Translations under genes and position numbers: made by a program
Assembly: GCA_937127195.1 (NCBI GenBank)
Contig: CAKZLT010000036.1
Span: forward strand, 1-6,744
DNA length: 6,744 nucleotides
Source: an uncultured Saprospiraceae bacterium
Lineage (GTDB): Bacteria; Bacteroidota; Bacteroidia; Chitinophagales; Saprospiraceae
Reading direction: 5' to 3'
In this document: positions 6,583 through 6,744 of the stretch, piece after piece
Numbering within the stretch: the first letter of the stretch is position 1
Layout: each line of letters starts with the position of its first letter
The notes under the pieces: model-generated
The model's input: only the letters and a program-made list of their open reading frames with translations
Database searches by the model: none
Told to the model about the DNA's origin: nothing

Positions 6583-6741
6583 GTGACGCACCTAAAGGCG
6601 CTTTTACTCTTTTAATCACAAAATTACTACAAACAGTGTCGCAGCTCTGCTGCTAAAGAACATATTCATAGCAGCAGAGCTGCGACACTGTTTGTAGAAT
6701 AAAAGTTACAAATAAAATAAAAGCGCCTTTAGGTGCGTCAC
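6583..6741. repeat. 159-bp nested palindrome with two perfect stems
   Basis: The outer arms, 6583-6606 and 6718-6741, are perfect 24-bp reverse complements beginning GTGACGCACC. The inner arms, 6627-6655 and 6669-6697, are perfect 29-bp reverse complements beginning CTACAAACAG and enclosing a 13-base loop. The two intervening segments are each exactly 20 bases but barely complementary, giving a symmetric internal loop. Each arm can also fold on itself: GCAGC-TCT-GCTGC in the inner arm, and in the outer arm GCGCC-TTTA-GGTGC with one G-U wobble in RNA. Hairpin, cruciform or four-leaf forms are therefore all possible. It is richer in G+C than its surroundings and has no T-tract at either end. 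It could be a MITE-like or REP-like element. Confidence 0.9.
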
Positions 6742-6744
6742 CAA

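Noticed and set aside
6583..6741. Ordinary intrinsic terminator
   Set aside because: Neither end of the palindrome is followed by a T-tract, and the stems are far longer and more complex than a usual terminator.

Overview
The window is AT-rich. It looks like the chromosome of a Bacteroidota bacterium. The grounds are a FecR/DUF4974 protein, a family expanded in that phylum, two lipoprotein signal peptides, A-rich rather than Shine-Dalgarno-like leaders, and TAnnTTTG-type promoter candidates. Genus cannot be fixed from the sequence; a marine member of the Cytophagales or Flavobacteriales is only a guess.

Layout, left to right. Positions 1-60 hold at least three perfect copies of an 18-bp tandem repeat, cut by the window edge. 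Next is a minus-strand gene (69-1238) for a lipoprotein of the 7-bladed beta-propeller lactonase family (6-phosphogluconolactonase-like). A 277-bp divergent intergenic region follows, with a 14-bp palindrome that carries a TACTTTTG promoter-like element on both strands. A two-gene plus-strand operon comes next: a lipoprotein with a transglutaminase/papain-like Cys-His-Glu core and a C-terminal coiled coil (1516-2589), then six bases later a single-pass FecR-like protein that lacks the cytoplasmic anti-sigma domain (2596-3327). A bidirectional hairpin terminator (3379-3413) separates this operon from the converging 885-codon minus-strand gene (3444-6101). That gene encodes a tandem CbbX/SpoVK-type AAA+ ATPase with two copies of an unrecognised beta-rich domain at its N-terminus. 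About 480 bp without a clear gene follows, and the window ends in a 159-bp nested palindrome with two perfect stems of 24 and 29 bp.

The most notable observations are these. (1) The double-AAA+ protein has a duplicated N-terminal domain. (2) A predicted periplasmic cysteine-hydrolase-like lipoprotein is paired with a FecR-like protein stripped of its sigma-factor-binding part, with no ECF sigma gene nearby. (3) Imperfect 34-bp inverted repeats at 1379-1412 and 6541-6574 face inward around exactly these three genes; they are either a shared promoter/operator motif or the ends of a cassette. (4) The terminal nested palindrome has arms that are themselves hairpins. No functional link between the ATPase and the operon can be shown from sequence alone. 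The lactonase is probably a separate metabolic gene.
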